From: Phymorhynchus buccinoides
Taxonomy: Eukaryota; Mollusca; Gastropoda; Neogastropoda; Raphitomidae
Reading direction: 5' to 3'
Assembly: GCA_017654935.2 (NCBI GenBank)
Contig: CM065712.1
Span: forward strand, 16,124,375-16,188,374
Length of the DNA stretch: 64,000 nucleotides
Shown: positions 9,378 to 18,729 of the stretch, piece after piece
How positions within the stretch are numbered: the stretch's first letter is position 1
Layout: the number at the start of each line of letters is the position of its first letter
Program-made: the position numbers and the translations under genes
Notes under the pieces: generated by a model
What the model was told of the DNA's origin: nothing
The model's database searches: none
Seen by the model: the letters and a program-made list of their open reading frames with translations, nothing else

Positions 9378-9762
9378 GGCTGGGCGAAAGGGTGCTGCTG
9401 CAAGGAAGGCCAAACAAGAACGTCTTCTGGCTGAACTGCGTGAAGCAAAAACAGCTCTCCAGCCTGCCCGTGAGCCCCCTGAGGCGGAGCCATCACCACC
9501 TGCCCGTAAGCCCCCTGAGGCGGAGCCATCACCACCTGCCCGTGAGCCCCCTGCTGTACCTCCGGCACAATCTCACCCAACAGAGCGAGACTGGATGCCC
9601 TACATTCTTGGTGGTGTCGGGGTTGCCAGTCTTGCCTTTCTCCTGCAGCGTTGCAGCGCAACAAACAATGTGCAGCACGCACCACCACCCGCAGACAAAA
9701 AGCCCCCACCCACTGCTGCTGAGCAATTGAACACAGGAGCAGACCCGTTCTATATGCAATAG
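9283..9762 (+). CDS. Pro-rich single-pass membrane protein of about 159 aa
   Basis: Function unknown. A basic helical N-terminal half (GRKGAAARKAKQERLLAELR) leads to three copies of a 39-nt/13-aa Pro-Glu repeat (PAREPPEAEPSPP type). One hydrophobic helix (PYILGGVGVASLAFLLQ) and a Pro-rich tail end the protein. I start it at the ATG at 9283; another in-frame ATG lies at 9304. Either way the start lies within the 257-aa gene, overlapping it by up to 95 nt. It is part of a run of four small genes on one strand between ATPase and integrase. Confidence 0.65.
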   Translation: MWERQTIMEPPLSETTSERVTGPRQKDPQKVEAGRKGAAARKAKQERLLAELREAKTALQPAREPPEAEPSPPARKPPEAEPSPPAREPPAVPPAQSHPTERDWMPYILGGVGVASLAFLLQRCSATNNVQHAPPPADKKPPPTAAEQLNTGADPFYMQ

Positions 9763-9774
9763 TGACGTGTCGTC

Positions 9775-10014
9775 ATGGCTTCTGCAGGCATAGACGGTAA
9801 AATGCTGGCCGACGCCGCCTACCATTCCGCAGTGGTTTGCGGAATAGCAATAGGGTACGCCCAGCTGGGAAAGAAACTGCTCAAGGGTACCACCCCAAAG
9901 CTCGACCTCAACGCGTATGACATCAGCATGGTCGTGTTGGATGTTGGTCTGGCCATGGCTACCAAAGACGTGCTGGTCAAGCAGGGTATCATCCCAGCCA
10001 ACCTTTTGAAGTAG
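9775..10014 (+). CDS. Small hydrophobic protein, 79 aa
   Basis: Function unknown. It has two moderately hydrophobic stretches (residues about 16-30 and 48-62) and a Lys-rich middle. The start is 12 nt after the preceding stop (TAG at 9760-9762), and the next gene starts 21 nt downstream, giving operon-like packing in a eukaryotic element. It is identical in copy B. A 22-nt hairpin (8-bp stem ATTCCGCA/TGCGGAAT at 9824-9845) lies inside the coding region. Both length and position are the same in copy B, so it is likely a real small gene, possibly a minor virion membrane protein. Confidence 0.65.
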   Translation: MASAGIDGKMLADAAYHSAVVCGIAIGYAQLGKKLLKGTTPKLDLNAYDISMVVLDVGLAMATKDVLVKQGIIPANLLK

Positions 10015-10035
10015 ACGGGGTGGTGAAAATACAAC

Positions 10036-10464
10036 ATGGCCTCAGTTGCGATGATGGTTGGCGGTGCACTTGTAAACGCCCTTGCCTTCAGTGGATCAAA
10101 CTACGTCTTCTCCCTTCTACATTCCTCAAAAGCAAATGAAGAACGCAAACGCCATGACAAAGCAGTAGAACAGCTCCAAGCCGCTCAAGCAGCATGGTCC
10201 AAGAAACGTATAGAACATCTTGACTGGATAAATGAAGAGCTCAAACGCCAGAACCACGCAGTCCGGACATTTCAGGATGTTGATGCTGCTATGCAGGAGT
10301 ACTCCCATGTATTTGGCAAAAACCTTGGTCCTCTGGAGGCAGAGCCTCAGCTCTCTGATTTCTATGTTCCCAGCAATGAGCAAAAAGACCATGAGATTGC
10401 CTTCGTTGTCCTTGGGATGGTAGCCACGGGCCTGGTGGCTTACAAGATCTCAAAGAGACCATGA
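10036..10464 (+). CDS. Polinton membrane/coiled-coil protein, 142 aa
   Basis: Function unknown; similar proteins occur beside invertebrate Polinton integrases, from memory. An N-terminal hydrophobic stretch (residues 1-27) is followed by a charged helical region typical of a coiled coil (about residues 33-85, with KRHDKAVEQLQAAQAAWSKKR). A C-terminal hydrophobic helix (AFVVLGMVATGLVAYKI) precedes a short basic tail. The layout, membrane-helix-membrane, could span or tether a virion envelope or host membrane. The ATG sits in an ACAACATGG context. Identical in copy B. Confidence 0.7.
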   Translation: MASVAMMVGGALVNALAFSGSNYVFSLLHSSKANEERKRHDKAVEQLQAAQAAWSKKRIEHLDWINEELKRQNHAVRTFQDVDAAMQEYSHVFGKNLGPLEAEPQLSDFYVPSNEQKDHEIAFVVLGMVATGLVAYKISKRP

Positions 10465-10554
10465 TCTCTAGATCAGCCCCAACAATTTTTTGGACAGCTG
10501 CCAGAGCCTGTGGCTGAAGCCTGTTGGAGATTGCTCGACCTTCTGGAATATTTC

Positions 10555-10569
10555 AGTAGCTTTGCTACT
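10555..10569 (+). promoter_or_regulatory. Hairpin just before the integrase start
   Basis: AGTAGC-TTT-GCTACT, a perfect 6-bp stem with a 3-nt loop, ends 4 nt before the integrase ATG. It has the same geometry as the three hairpins in the capsid promoter. A single hairpin of this size is expected a few times by chance in 13 kb, so only its position makes it notable. Confidence 0.35.
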
Positions 10570-10573
10570 AGCC

Positions 10574-11572
10574 ATGACCGACAGTAAGCTCTCTGCCCTA
10601 TACTACAGCCCAAGGGGCTACTGGAAGGGGCTCACAGCCATCAAGAAGCTGGCGTCTGCTGCCAAGGTCCCTGAAGATGCGGCCCGGGCCTGGCTCAAGA
10701 AGCAGGCCATCTGGCAAATCTATCTGCCGGCCCCTCGGCGCATACCTCGGCCCAAATTTGATGTGCAGACACCCAACGAGGTCCACCAGGCTGACCTCCT
10801 TTTCCTTCCACATGATCGTGTGGGACGAAAGACCTTTCGTTATGCTCTCACGGTGGTCGACATCGCCAGCCGTTACAAGGAGGCAGAGCCCCTCTCAAAC
10901 AAGACCGCGGCAGAGGTCGCCGATGCCCTGTCTCGCATCTACAGACGGGGCCTACTACAGTGGCCTAAGCTTCTCCAGGTTGACCCGGGGCGCGAGTTCA
11001 TGGGCGCTGTCTCCCAGCTGCTTACAAAGCATGGGGTCAAGGTCAGACGCGGTCGAGTGGATGTCCACCGGGACCAAGGCATCGTAGAACGCTGGAACCG
11101 GACCTTGGCTGAACGGCTCTTTGGGCACCAGTATGCTCAAGAGATGCGCTTATCTTCTGGGCGGTCTTCTGAGTGGGTAGCTCGTCTACCCGCAGTCGTT
11201 GCTACCCTGAACGGTGAAGTGACCAGACTGACTGGCAAGCGGCCTTCTGAGGCCATAAGGACACGATTTGTGGCACAAAAACCCTCTTCGGCAGTTCCTG
11301 GTCGTCCTGTTGGTCTTCGAGAGCAAAAGCTCCCTTCTGGAGTTGGTGTTCGCTTCCTCTACCAGCCTGGTGAGCTGGAGGGCGGCCGCCGTCGTGCTAC
11401 AGACCCAGTATGGTCCCTCCAGGTGTACCGGCCTGGACGCTCGGTGACCAAGACCGGGGAGCCCGTGCTCTACTATCTGCTGGATGGCCCACCTCGAGGC
11501 TTTGTTCGCGAGGAGCTTCTGGTGGTGTCCCACGACACCCAACTTCCGCCGGAAGGGGTCCTCAAACGTTGA
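10574..11572 (+). CDS. Polinton DDE (rve) integrase, about 332 aa
   Basis: Joins the ends of the linear element to host DNA by strand transfer. The catalytic triad is visible: D74 (HQADLLFL), D137 (LQVDPGREF) and E172 (GIVERWNRTL), numbered from the ATG at 10574, with 34 residues between the second D and E. The N-terminal part (YYSPRGYWKG, then LPAPRRIPRPKFDV) is the usual Polinton pattern. The C-terminal YYLLDGPPRGFVREELLVV resembles the SH3-like/chromo-like tail of retroelement integrases. No HHCC zinc finger is seen. The frame is open upstream to 10490 but the first ATG is at 10574. Its last 11 nt overlap the 3' end of PolB on the other strand. Identical in copy B. Confidence 0.9.
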   Translation: MTDSKLSALYYSPRGYWKGLTAIKKLASAAKVPEDAARAWLKKQAIWQIYLPAPRRIPRPKFDVQTPNEVHQADLLFLPHDRVGRKTFRYALTVVDIASRYKEAEPLSNKTAAEVADALSRIYRRGLLQWPKLLQVDPGREFMGAVSQLLTKHGVKVRRGRVDVHRDQGIVERWNRTLAERLFGHQYAQEMRLSSGRSSEWVARLPAVVATLNGEVTRLTGKRPSEAIRTRFVAQKPSSAVPGRPVGLREQKLPSGVGVRFLYQPGELEGGRRRATDPVWSLQVYRPGRSVTKTGEPVLYYLLDGPPRGFVREELLVVSHDTQLPPEGVLKR

Positions 11573-14500
11573 GCAGTTCATCGATGTACGCATCCATCTC
11601 AGCCGCGCCAGCCGGAAGGGCGTTTTTGTGCCCATAGGCCATCGTGTCCACCCCATTTTCGTCTATCCAACGCTTGGAGTCGAAGGGTGATAGCGACACC
11701 TTGTTCAGGTGCTGCCCGTAGATGCGATGTCGCTCTGACCGGAGGACATCCATGCCATGGCGGAAGGTCTTCTTTTCGAATAGAGCCTCTTTGTACTGCT
11801 CGTGCCGGATGTGCTTCTTCACCACGCTCTTTTTAACGCCCTTGGCCTTCTTGATGTTCTGGCCACATACCTCGAGGATGGAGTACATCTTTGGCCGCAG
11901 GCCTACATATTCAGCAATTGGCCGCCCAGCGCACTCGTCTTTCATTATCCCCAGAACCTTCTTGTTGGCCATGTTGTGTAGTGGATGGTCTTTGGGGAAG
12001 TCAGACGTGTCATAGAGGTCTGCATGCCTAGCCATGTCCTTGTAAACATCCTCGGTCTGGATCTCGAGGAGCAGGCTGTCGGTGTCTGTGTACAACAACT
12101 GACAGCGCTCGCCGTACTCTACCTTCAGCTGGTTGTAGTAGAAGTCGTACATCAGGCTTTTCGAGAGATCTAGGACGGCCATCCCCACATAAACAGGTTT
12201 GTTAAGAACCAGGCGGCTCTTGTGCATCTGAACTGCTGCCAGATCATCATCAAAGATGTTGGCCCGTGCGAACGCCGGGCTAGCTATCAGGCGGCGTAGC
12301 TTGTCTTCCTCACTTGCACGCACGAGCTTCACATTGACTCGTCTTCTCAGATTTTCCATCGTCTTTCCGAACACTGAGTTGTTCATGAGCTTGTACAGGT
12401 CCTTCTCAAAGTCGCTCGTAGCTTTCTTCCGGAGCTCAGTGTTCATCCGGATGTAGGGCTCCATCCAAGGGCTCTGCTCAAAGCAAAGGGCCCGGTGAAT
12501 CTTTGTGAGACGCATGCCTAGAAACATGTACTGCTGGAGATTTCGATAGTGGAGCACATAGCGTTCCTTGTTGCGGAGGTTCGGTACCAACTTCTCAACC
12601 TCTGTTGGCGCCACCCCAACGCCAAGGAGACTGTGCTGGTACTCCGACATCCACTCCTTTGGGACCACCATGCGCTCTGGAGCTAGCGGGTAGGCGTTGT
12701 GCGCCTTGTGCAGCTCACTTGGGTACTCCAGATCTACCTCTAGGATGTAGCCCTCTGGACTATCTGCTGGTTGCTCTGCAATGGTGGGTGCAAGCTGCTC
12801 GCAGTCTTTCACCCACCGAAAGCCACCCGTGGGGAGAGGTTGGCTCATGGCCCAGCCATACAGGTTGTTGGCATCCAGGTAGAGGATGTGGCTACTGGGC
12901 TTTTCTGGGTCATAGCCCTCGACCAGAGGATTGTTGGCTTTGGCATGGCGCTTTGAGACCATAGAGATACCCCCACGCATCCCCTTCTCGATGAATAGGT
13001 GTTGGTCATAGTCTGTGAGCAGCTCCAGCTCTACACCTGTTTTCTTGAGTAAGGCGTCCCAAGAGAGGCCGGGGCTGGTGTAGTAGTGGGCAGGGTCTAA
13101 GCCATACTGCTGCAAGCAAGTCTTCCGAAAGGCCTCGAAGACATCTGCCAGGAGTAGGACGTCTGTGCGGCAGTAGAGGTCACTGTAATCTCCCAAGTTG
13201 CGGCATCCAAAGACCTCCCAGACCTTTCGGGCATGGGTGTAGTCCTTCTCACTAATGTGCTCATTGGAGAGCTTGCTGTAGAAGGTCTCCTTTGGTGGGA
13301 GCCAGGTCTCTGCGAAGCGCTCCCAAGAGTCCATGTACTCGTAGGGGTAGACGCCCTTACGCAGAAGGAGCTCTCGCCTCTGCCGGTCTGGTTCATATCG
13401 GGCTGTGATTTGGAATGCCTCTGGCTGGTTGGCTGCCACGAGCCTGTCGAGAGAAGCCAGCAGGAACTGGGCGCTGTCAATGAAGCGAAGAGGTCCCAGG
13501 CTAAAGGAAATGTACTTCTCTGTGTTGTTAGGAATGCAGGAGACCTTGCCTTCCACCTTCGAGACGGCCTGCATCAACAGATGGGAGTCATACCCCCGCA
13601 GGTTGTGAAAGACCACTGGGATTGTGGTGGTCTTTGGGTTTAGCCGCAGCTTGAGATTACAGGTGTTGTGAGCCGCGCCACGGTACCTTCCCGTGATGTG
13701 GCAGTGGTCGCGGACAGAGTCGCCTTCAAGCGGTTTTTCACAAACATGACAGGTGGTAGCAGTGTTGTAGGCCCGCCAGTCCTCTCGTGTCATCCTCAAG
13801 GCCTTTGGGTTGGCCAACACAGTCTTGATCTTGCGCTCCTCTTCCTGCAGTGCTTGAAGGAAATGCTCCGCCGCATTGGGGCCGCGGTATTCGACTGGTG
13901 GCTCTGTCTGCCCATCACACCGTACCACGATGTAGCAGTAACTGCAAGCCTCGTGGTGCTGTGTTTTCTGGGTGTAGCTTTTTGTGGGATCTAGCTGGGG
14001 ACCCTCAACCTTGGTGGTGAGAGCTTCAAAGTCTGCGTATATGATGTAGGGGGCCGGGAGCTGCTTGTGGTGGTTCTGAAATGTGAGCTTGTTTTTACCC
14101 TCCTCTGGCATCTCCACCCGGACTGCAGTCTGCCCAACCCCTCGGCACTCTGGCTTGTGGGACTCGAGAAGGTCTTCCCTGGAATAGCCATGAAGACAGC
14201 GCTCGCAGAAGTGTTTGCGCCTGTTTGTGGCATTCTGTTGATGGAGAAGGCGGTTGAGGTCCTTGATCCAGGTGTAGTGGAACTTTCCAGCTTCCTCGAT
14301 CAGCAGCAGGTTAATGCGGGGCTTGTCTTCAGACTGTTTGCTGATGTGGTGGATGATGACACCCCTGTCCCACCCAAAGACGTTGATGGCTAGGTTGTTT
14401 TGTCGCTCAACCTTGAACACCTGAGAGATTGACGTAGGAGCATCAACCCCGTCAAAGTTGAGGTCGTCCTGGGTGGGGTATTTGGAGGGTCTTTGCGGGT

Positions 14501-15368
14501 TTTTAGCAACAGGAAACAGGGCTGAGCGGAGGGCCCATCGCAGGCAGTGGTCATCCCTGTTCTTCACATTGACAACCGCCTTCTTGTTTTTCACTGCAGC
14601 CGGTAGTTCGATGTAGGAGCCTCCTCTCAGGGGCTGGTATCTGGCGATGTCCAACCATAGAGTCTGCACTCTATCAACCACCCACCCAGAACCTCTTTGA
14701 GTCCATTTTTCAAGAGTCTCCTGGATGCTGGGGAAAGCTTTGTCAAGTGCCTCTCTGATTTCACTTGCTTGAAGAATCGGTTCCTGCTTGTGGCGGAGCA
14801 CAGGGTCTGTGTACTCCTCACTGCCGTCTGGGTTGCCCTTCCGAAGCTGGACCTTGAGAGCAAGCTGGAACTTAACACCACTCAAGGCTTCGATCTCTTC
14901 TACCAGCTTTTCATGGATTTGAGTGCGAACACCCTCCAAGAAGATTTTTGGATCAACACCCAGTTTGTGGCCCTCAGGGACGTCCATCTGCCAGCCCCGT
15001 AGGAACTTGCCGATTGCCCATCGTGCCTTGTAGAATTTGAGGGTGTCATCTTGTTGTTGCAGCGCAACGGAAACAGGAGCAAACAGATCTAATATCTCCT
15101 TTTGATAGTCCTGTATAGTTCTGAGGGTCTTCTGACGAAAAGGGAGGGGGTCAAACACATCCAAGATGGCCGTCCTCTTCTGTTCCTTGCGCGTGCGAGG
15201 TGGGCGAGGTGGTCGTGGTTTCCCAGGGAGCAGAGGCTTGAGTAAGCGCTGTTTTACTGCTCCAGGAATGGGCTCATCCATGATGTTTTGAACCACTTCA
15301 TGAAGAGTCGATTGGTTGTCAGGCATTTCTGCCAACAGCTGATCAATGTATTCAGCCACTGTAGTCAT
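11562..15368 (-). CDS. Protein-primed family B DNA polymerase, 1268 aa
   Basis: Replicates the linear element from its ends. Exonuclease: Exo I YADFEA (D446, E448), Exo II N589-LRGYD594, Exo III Y732xxxD736. Polymerase: motif A DANNLYG (D832), motif B K993 to NNSVFG1001, motif C YTDTDS (D1095, D1097), and a KxY-like KMY at 1160-1162. A zinc finger (C388, C391, H404, C408) precedes the exonuclease. Between Exo I and II sits a treble-clef, endonuclease VII-like module (C540, C543, DHCH 554-557, C570-N571). The 380-residue N-terminal region may hold the terminal-protein function, as proposed for other Polintons, but no motif proves it. Full length, no frameshift. Differs from copy B at F77/V and L103/P. 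Confidence 0.95.
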   Translation of the reverse strand: MTTVAEYIDQLLAEMPDNQSTLHEVVQNIMDEPIPGAVKQRLLKPLLPGKPRPPRPPRTRKEQKRTAILDVFDPLPFRQKTLRTIQDYQKEILDLFAPVSVALQQQDDTLKFYKARWAIGKFLRGWQMDVPEGHKLGVDPKIFLEGVRTQIHEKLVEEIEALSGVKFQLALKVQLRKGNPDGSEEYTDPVLRHKQEPILQASEIREALDKAFPSIQETLEKWTQRGSGWVVDRVQTLWLDIARYQPLRGGSYIELPAAVKNKKAVVNVKNRDDHCLRWALRSALFPVAKNPQRPSKYPTQDDLNFDGVDAPTSISQVFKVERQNNLAINVFGWDRGVIIHHISKQSEDKPRINLLLIEEAGKFHYTWIKDLNRLLHQQNATNRRKHFCERCLHGYSREDLLESHKPECRGVGQTAVRVEMPEEGKNKLTFQNHHKQLPAPYIIYADFEALTTKVEGPQLDPTKSYTQKTQHHEACSYCYIVVRCDGQTEPPVEYRGPNAAEHFLQALQEEERKIKTVLANPKALRMTREDWRAYNTATTCHVCEKPLEGDSVRDHCHITGRYRGAAHNTCNLKLRLNPKTTTIPVVFHNLRGYDSHLLMQAVSKVEGKVSCIPNNTEKYISFSLGPLRFIDSAQFLLASLDRLVAANQPEAFQITARYEPDRQRRELLLRKGVYPYEYMDSWERFAETWLPPKETFYSKLSNEHISEKDYTHARKVWEVFGCRNLGDYSDLYCRTDVLLLADVFEAFRKTCLQQYGLDPAHYYTSPGLSWDALLKKTGVELELLTDYDQHLFIEKGMRGGISMVSKRHAKANNPLVEGYDPEKPSSHILYLDANNLYGWAMSQPLPTGGFRWVKDCEQLAPTIAEQPADSPEGYILEVDLEYPSELHKAHNAYPLAPERMVVPKEWMSEYQHSLLGVGVAPTEVEKLVPNLRNKERYVLHYRNLQQYMFLGMRLTKIHRALCFEQSPWMEPYIRMNTELRKKATSDFEKDLYKLMNNSVFGKTMENLRRRVNVKLVRASEEDKLRRLIASPAFARANIFDDDLAAVQMHKSRLVLNKPVYVGMAVLDLSKSLMYDFYYNQLKVEYGERCQLLYTDTDSLLLEIQTEDVYKDMARHADLYDTSDFPKDHPLHNMANKKVLGIMKDECAGRPIAEYVGLRPKMYSILEVCGQNIKKAKGVKKSVVKKHIRHEQYKEALFEKKTFRHGMDVLRSERHRIYGQHLNKVSLSPFDSKRWIDENGVDTMAYGHKNALPAGAAEMDAYIDELLNV

Positions 15369-15404
15369 ATCGCTGGACTAGTATACCCATTATCCCACCC
15401 AGCT

Positions 15405-15671
15405 CTAAATGGAAATTTCGATGGCTGTAAGACGCAGAAATTCTCTTTGCATTGCTTTAGCAGCACGACGCCATTCGCTCTTGTACCCACACCGACAACA
15501 GAGCCTCTCTTTGTTAGTAACACCGACCCCACAATTTTTACAAGGCTGCGTGCATGAGCCCTTACGAAGTCTTGCCAGGTGAATCTTACAGAAATCCCCA
15601 AGACAGCTTTTACCACAGAGCTCTGTTGAGCTCAGGGTCAGCCACCTGCATAAGTTTTGTCCCTTGGGCAT
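15405..15671 (-). CDS. Small cysteine-rich zinc-binding protein, 88 aa
   Basis: Function unknown. There are two probable zinc sites. The first has C8, C19, C23, C28 and H31 (CRWLTLSSTELCGKSCLG). The second is a ribbon, C44xxC47 with C58xxC61. A basic helical tail (WRRAAKAMQREFL) follows. Short proteins of this form occur near Polinton polymerases in other invertebrates, from memory. It lies 36 nt upstream of PolB on the same strand, so the two are probably expressed together. A DNA-binding regulator or replication accessory role is inference. An 83-codon frame on the same strand (15365-15616) overlaps it in another phase and is taken as a shadow. Identical in copy B. Confidence 0.75.
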   Translation of the reverse strand: MPKGQNLCRWLTLSSTELCGKSCLGDFCKIHLARLRKGSCTQPCKNCGVGVTNKERLCCRCGYKSEWRRAAKAMQREFLRLTAIEISI

Positions 15672-16108
15672 GATGCTTAAGACGACACGTCGGGTATATC
15701 AGAATTACCCATTGTATCTAAATGGAGAGCCCGGCATCAGCGAAGCTGCTGGAGGGTGGGGGGCTGTCCGCGGGCTCTCCTGAAACTATAGTGTTAGCAA
15801 TGGGTTGGGGGCCCGCCAGGGGGGTGGGGCGGGCCCGGCCTTGGGGGCCCATGTTGCACATAAGGCTCCACGTACATAAATAGTTGGGGCAATTGTGTGT
15901 GTAGGTCGGAACGCCCCAGCCTACACAGCTTTTTAGAGCAATTGTGCCCTAAAGGGGTATGTAGGCCGGGGCGTCCTCACGTACACAAGTTCGAGACCAA
16001 AAAGCGCGCCCATGGGAAGCCTATGGTGGGGGTTCCCACACGGTCACCAGTCGCCCCCAGCCCCCGTTCGCCGCGGGGTGTGCCAGACCCAGCCTCCTGT
16101 ATACTACT
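15672..16108. other. GC-rich terminal region of element copy A
   Basis: 437 bp between the zinc-protein start and the element end, without a convincing gene. It has two perfect inverted repeats: GGAGAGCCCG with CGGGCTCTCC (15724-15733/15771-15780), and GGGCCCGCC with GGCGGGCCC (15809-15817/15828-15836). Two diverged direct repeats follow (GTAGGTCGGAACGCCCCAGCC near 15901 and GTAGGCCGGGGCGTCC near 15961, each after CAATTGTG). A TATA-like CATAAATAG lies near 15874. It probably includes the terminal inverted repeat, replication start and leftward promoter for the zinc protein and PolB. The partner terminal repeat was not found at the other end of copy B. Confidence 0.6.
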
Positions 16109-16110
16109 AG

Positions 16111-16540
16111 GTGTGGCCTCTTCACTGTAATTGAACTGGACCTTTTCCTGGGGAGCTATTGTCTTGGGAGCCTAGTTGTTCCAACACTGTGTTGCCCTGA
16201 CAACGGTGTCACTATTCAAGGTGTGGCCACTTCACTGTAATTGAACTGGACCTTTTCCTGGGGAGCTATTGTCTTGGGAGCCTAGTTGTTCCAACACTGT
16301 GTTGCCCTGACAACGGTGTCACTATTGAAGGTGTGGCCTCTTCACTGTAATTGAACTGGACCTTTTTCTGGGGAGCTATTGTCTTGGGAGCCTAGTTGTT
16401 CCAACACTGTGTTGCCCTGACAACAGTGTCACTACTCAAGGTGTTGCCACTTCACTGTCTTTGACCTGGACCTTTTCCTGGGGAGCTATTGTCTTGGGAG
16501 CCGAGGTGTTCCAACACTATTTCCCGACCACGACCCGTAA
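16111..16540. repeat. 110-bp tandem repeat, about 3.8 copies, abutting the element
   Basis: Units start at 16111, 16221, 16331 and 16441 with GTGTGGCC(T/A)CTTCACTG and contain GGGGAGCTATTGTCTTGGGA. The element end joins the first unit right after an AG that also ends the other units (CAAG-GTGTGG), suggesting insertion into or beside the array. The last unit diverges and runs into the TG microsatellite. Confidence 0.9.
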
Positions 16541-16564
16541 TTACAGTAGGACTACCTCCAAGCC

Positions 16565-17156
<592 letters not shown>

Positions 17157-17565
17157 AGTTTTAAGAGGGGGTCCTTGAAATGGTCGGAGGATTGAGTAAG
17201 TTTAGTCACTTTCATTTTTACCATACGTCTTAGAATACTGTGTGAGCAAATAAAATAGTCTACCACACTGCTACCCTGTGGACTGCAGCATGTGTATGAT
17301 CCTTCCAAATCCCCTAATACTCTCCCCATTTAGAATGCACATTTGGTTGTCTACACACAAACTGAGTAGACGGCGTCCGCTCTTATTTGTTGTGCTATCC
17401 ATGGAGCGTCTTCTCGTGAACTTGTCCATTCTATAGTCCTCTGGTAAATCATAACAGTTTTTTTCAGTGTCCATGGTAATAAAGTCAGCTTGATCAGCAG
17501 TCCTGGCATTAAAATCTCTACCCAGTAGAATGTCGCCCTTAGACGTGAGTTCTTCAAACTTGAAA

Positions 17566-17568
<3 letters not shown>
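17157..17568 (-). mobile_element. LINE endonuclease (APE-type) fragment, inverted
   Basis: Reading leftward, the frames give DFNARTADQADF (phosphodiesterase core of APE endonucleases), a gap, then ILNGESIRGFG, GSSVVDYFICS and SDHF near the end of the domain. Frames are broken, so it is a dead fragment. A closer-to-intact relative lies at 24591-25250. Its 5' side faces the oppositely oriented LINE 3' end that follows, the arrangement produced by twin priming during insertion. The other arm has lost 160 bp of this segment. Confidence 0.7.
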
Positions 17569-18292
<724 letters not shown>

Positions 18293-18390
18293 CAACTCTC
18301 TTACTGGGAAGAAGAAGAATTAAAATTTAAAAAAAAAAACACCACATACACACACTCACGAACACACATACACACAAAAACTTATTCACA

Positions 18391-18528
<138 letters not shown>

Positions 18529-18729
18529 AAGTCGACTTATCCGTTTGACATTCAGAACAAATCTCGTCGACATAGACGAACGTCGAGTTATACGTTGTCG
18601 AGATATCCGTTGTTATCAGTCTTTTAAAGACCATTTTTGGCCAGGAAATGATAAATCCGTCGACTTACGCAAAAGTCGACTTAAGCATGTGTCGACTTTA
18701 TAAGTATCCATCTGTAGTTGTTAATAACG

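Larger units (their letters stand above)
2602..16108. mobile_element. Maverick/Polinton (adintovirus-like) element, copy A, incomplete at left end
   Basis: A virus-like DNA transposon with protein-primed PolB, DDE integrase, A32-like ATPase and a probable hexon-type capsid protein, the defining Polinton set. Order from left: 281-aa gene (partial, -), 226-aa (-), 413-aa (+), coiled-coil (-), capsid (+), ATPase (+), four small genes (+), integrase (+), PolB (-), zinc protein (-). The right terminus read inward starts AGTAGTATACAGGAGG. It fits the AG-start of Polintons and abuts the 110-bp array directly. The left terminus lies in the gap. No adenain-type protease was found. Copy A carries a 1-bp insertion in the coiled-coil gene that copy B lacks. 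Confidence 0.9.

Noticed and set aside
9650..9662. GTTGC-AGC-GCAAC hairpins (also 15056-15068) and other 5-bp-stem hairpins in coding regions
   Set aside because: About a dozen hairpins with 5-bp stems and 3-nt loops are expected by chance in 13 kb. Only the repeated trio in the promoter is kept as a finding.
9764..9774. Shared 11-mer GACGTGTCGTC before the 79-aa and (15681-15691, complement) 88-aa genes
   Set aside because: Tens of shared 11-mers are expected by chance in a 13-kb element, so position alone is weak evidence.
15365..15616. 83-codon frame overlapping the zinc protein
   Set aside because: No domain or cysteine pattern and in another phase of a well-supported gene.
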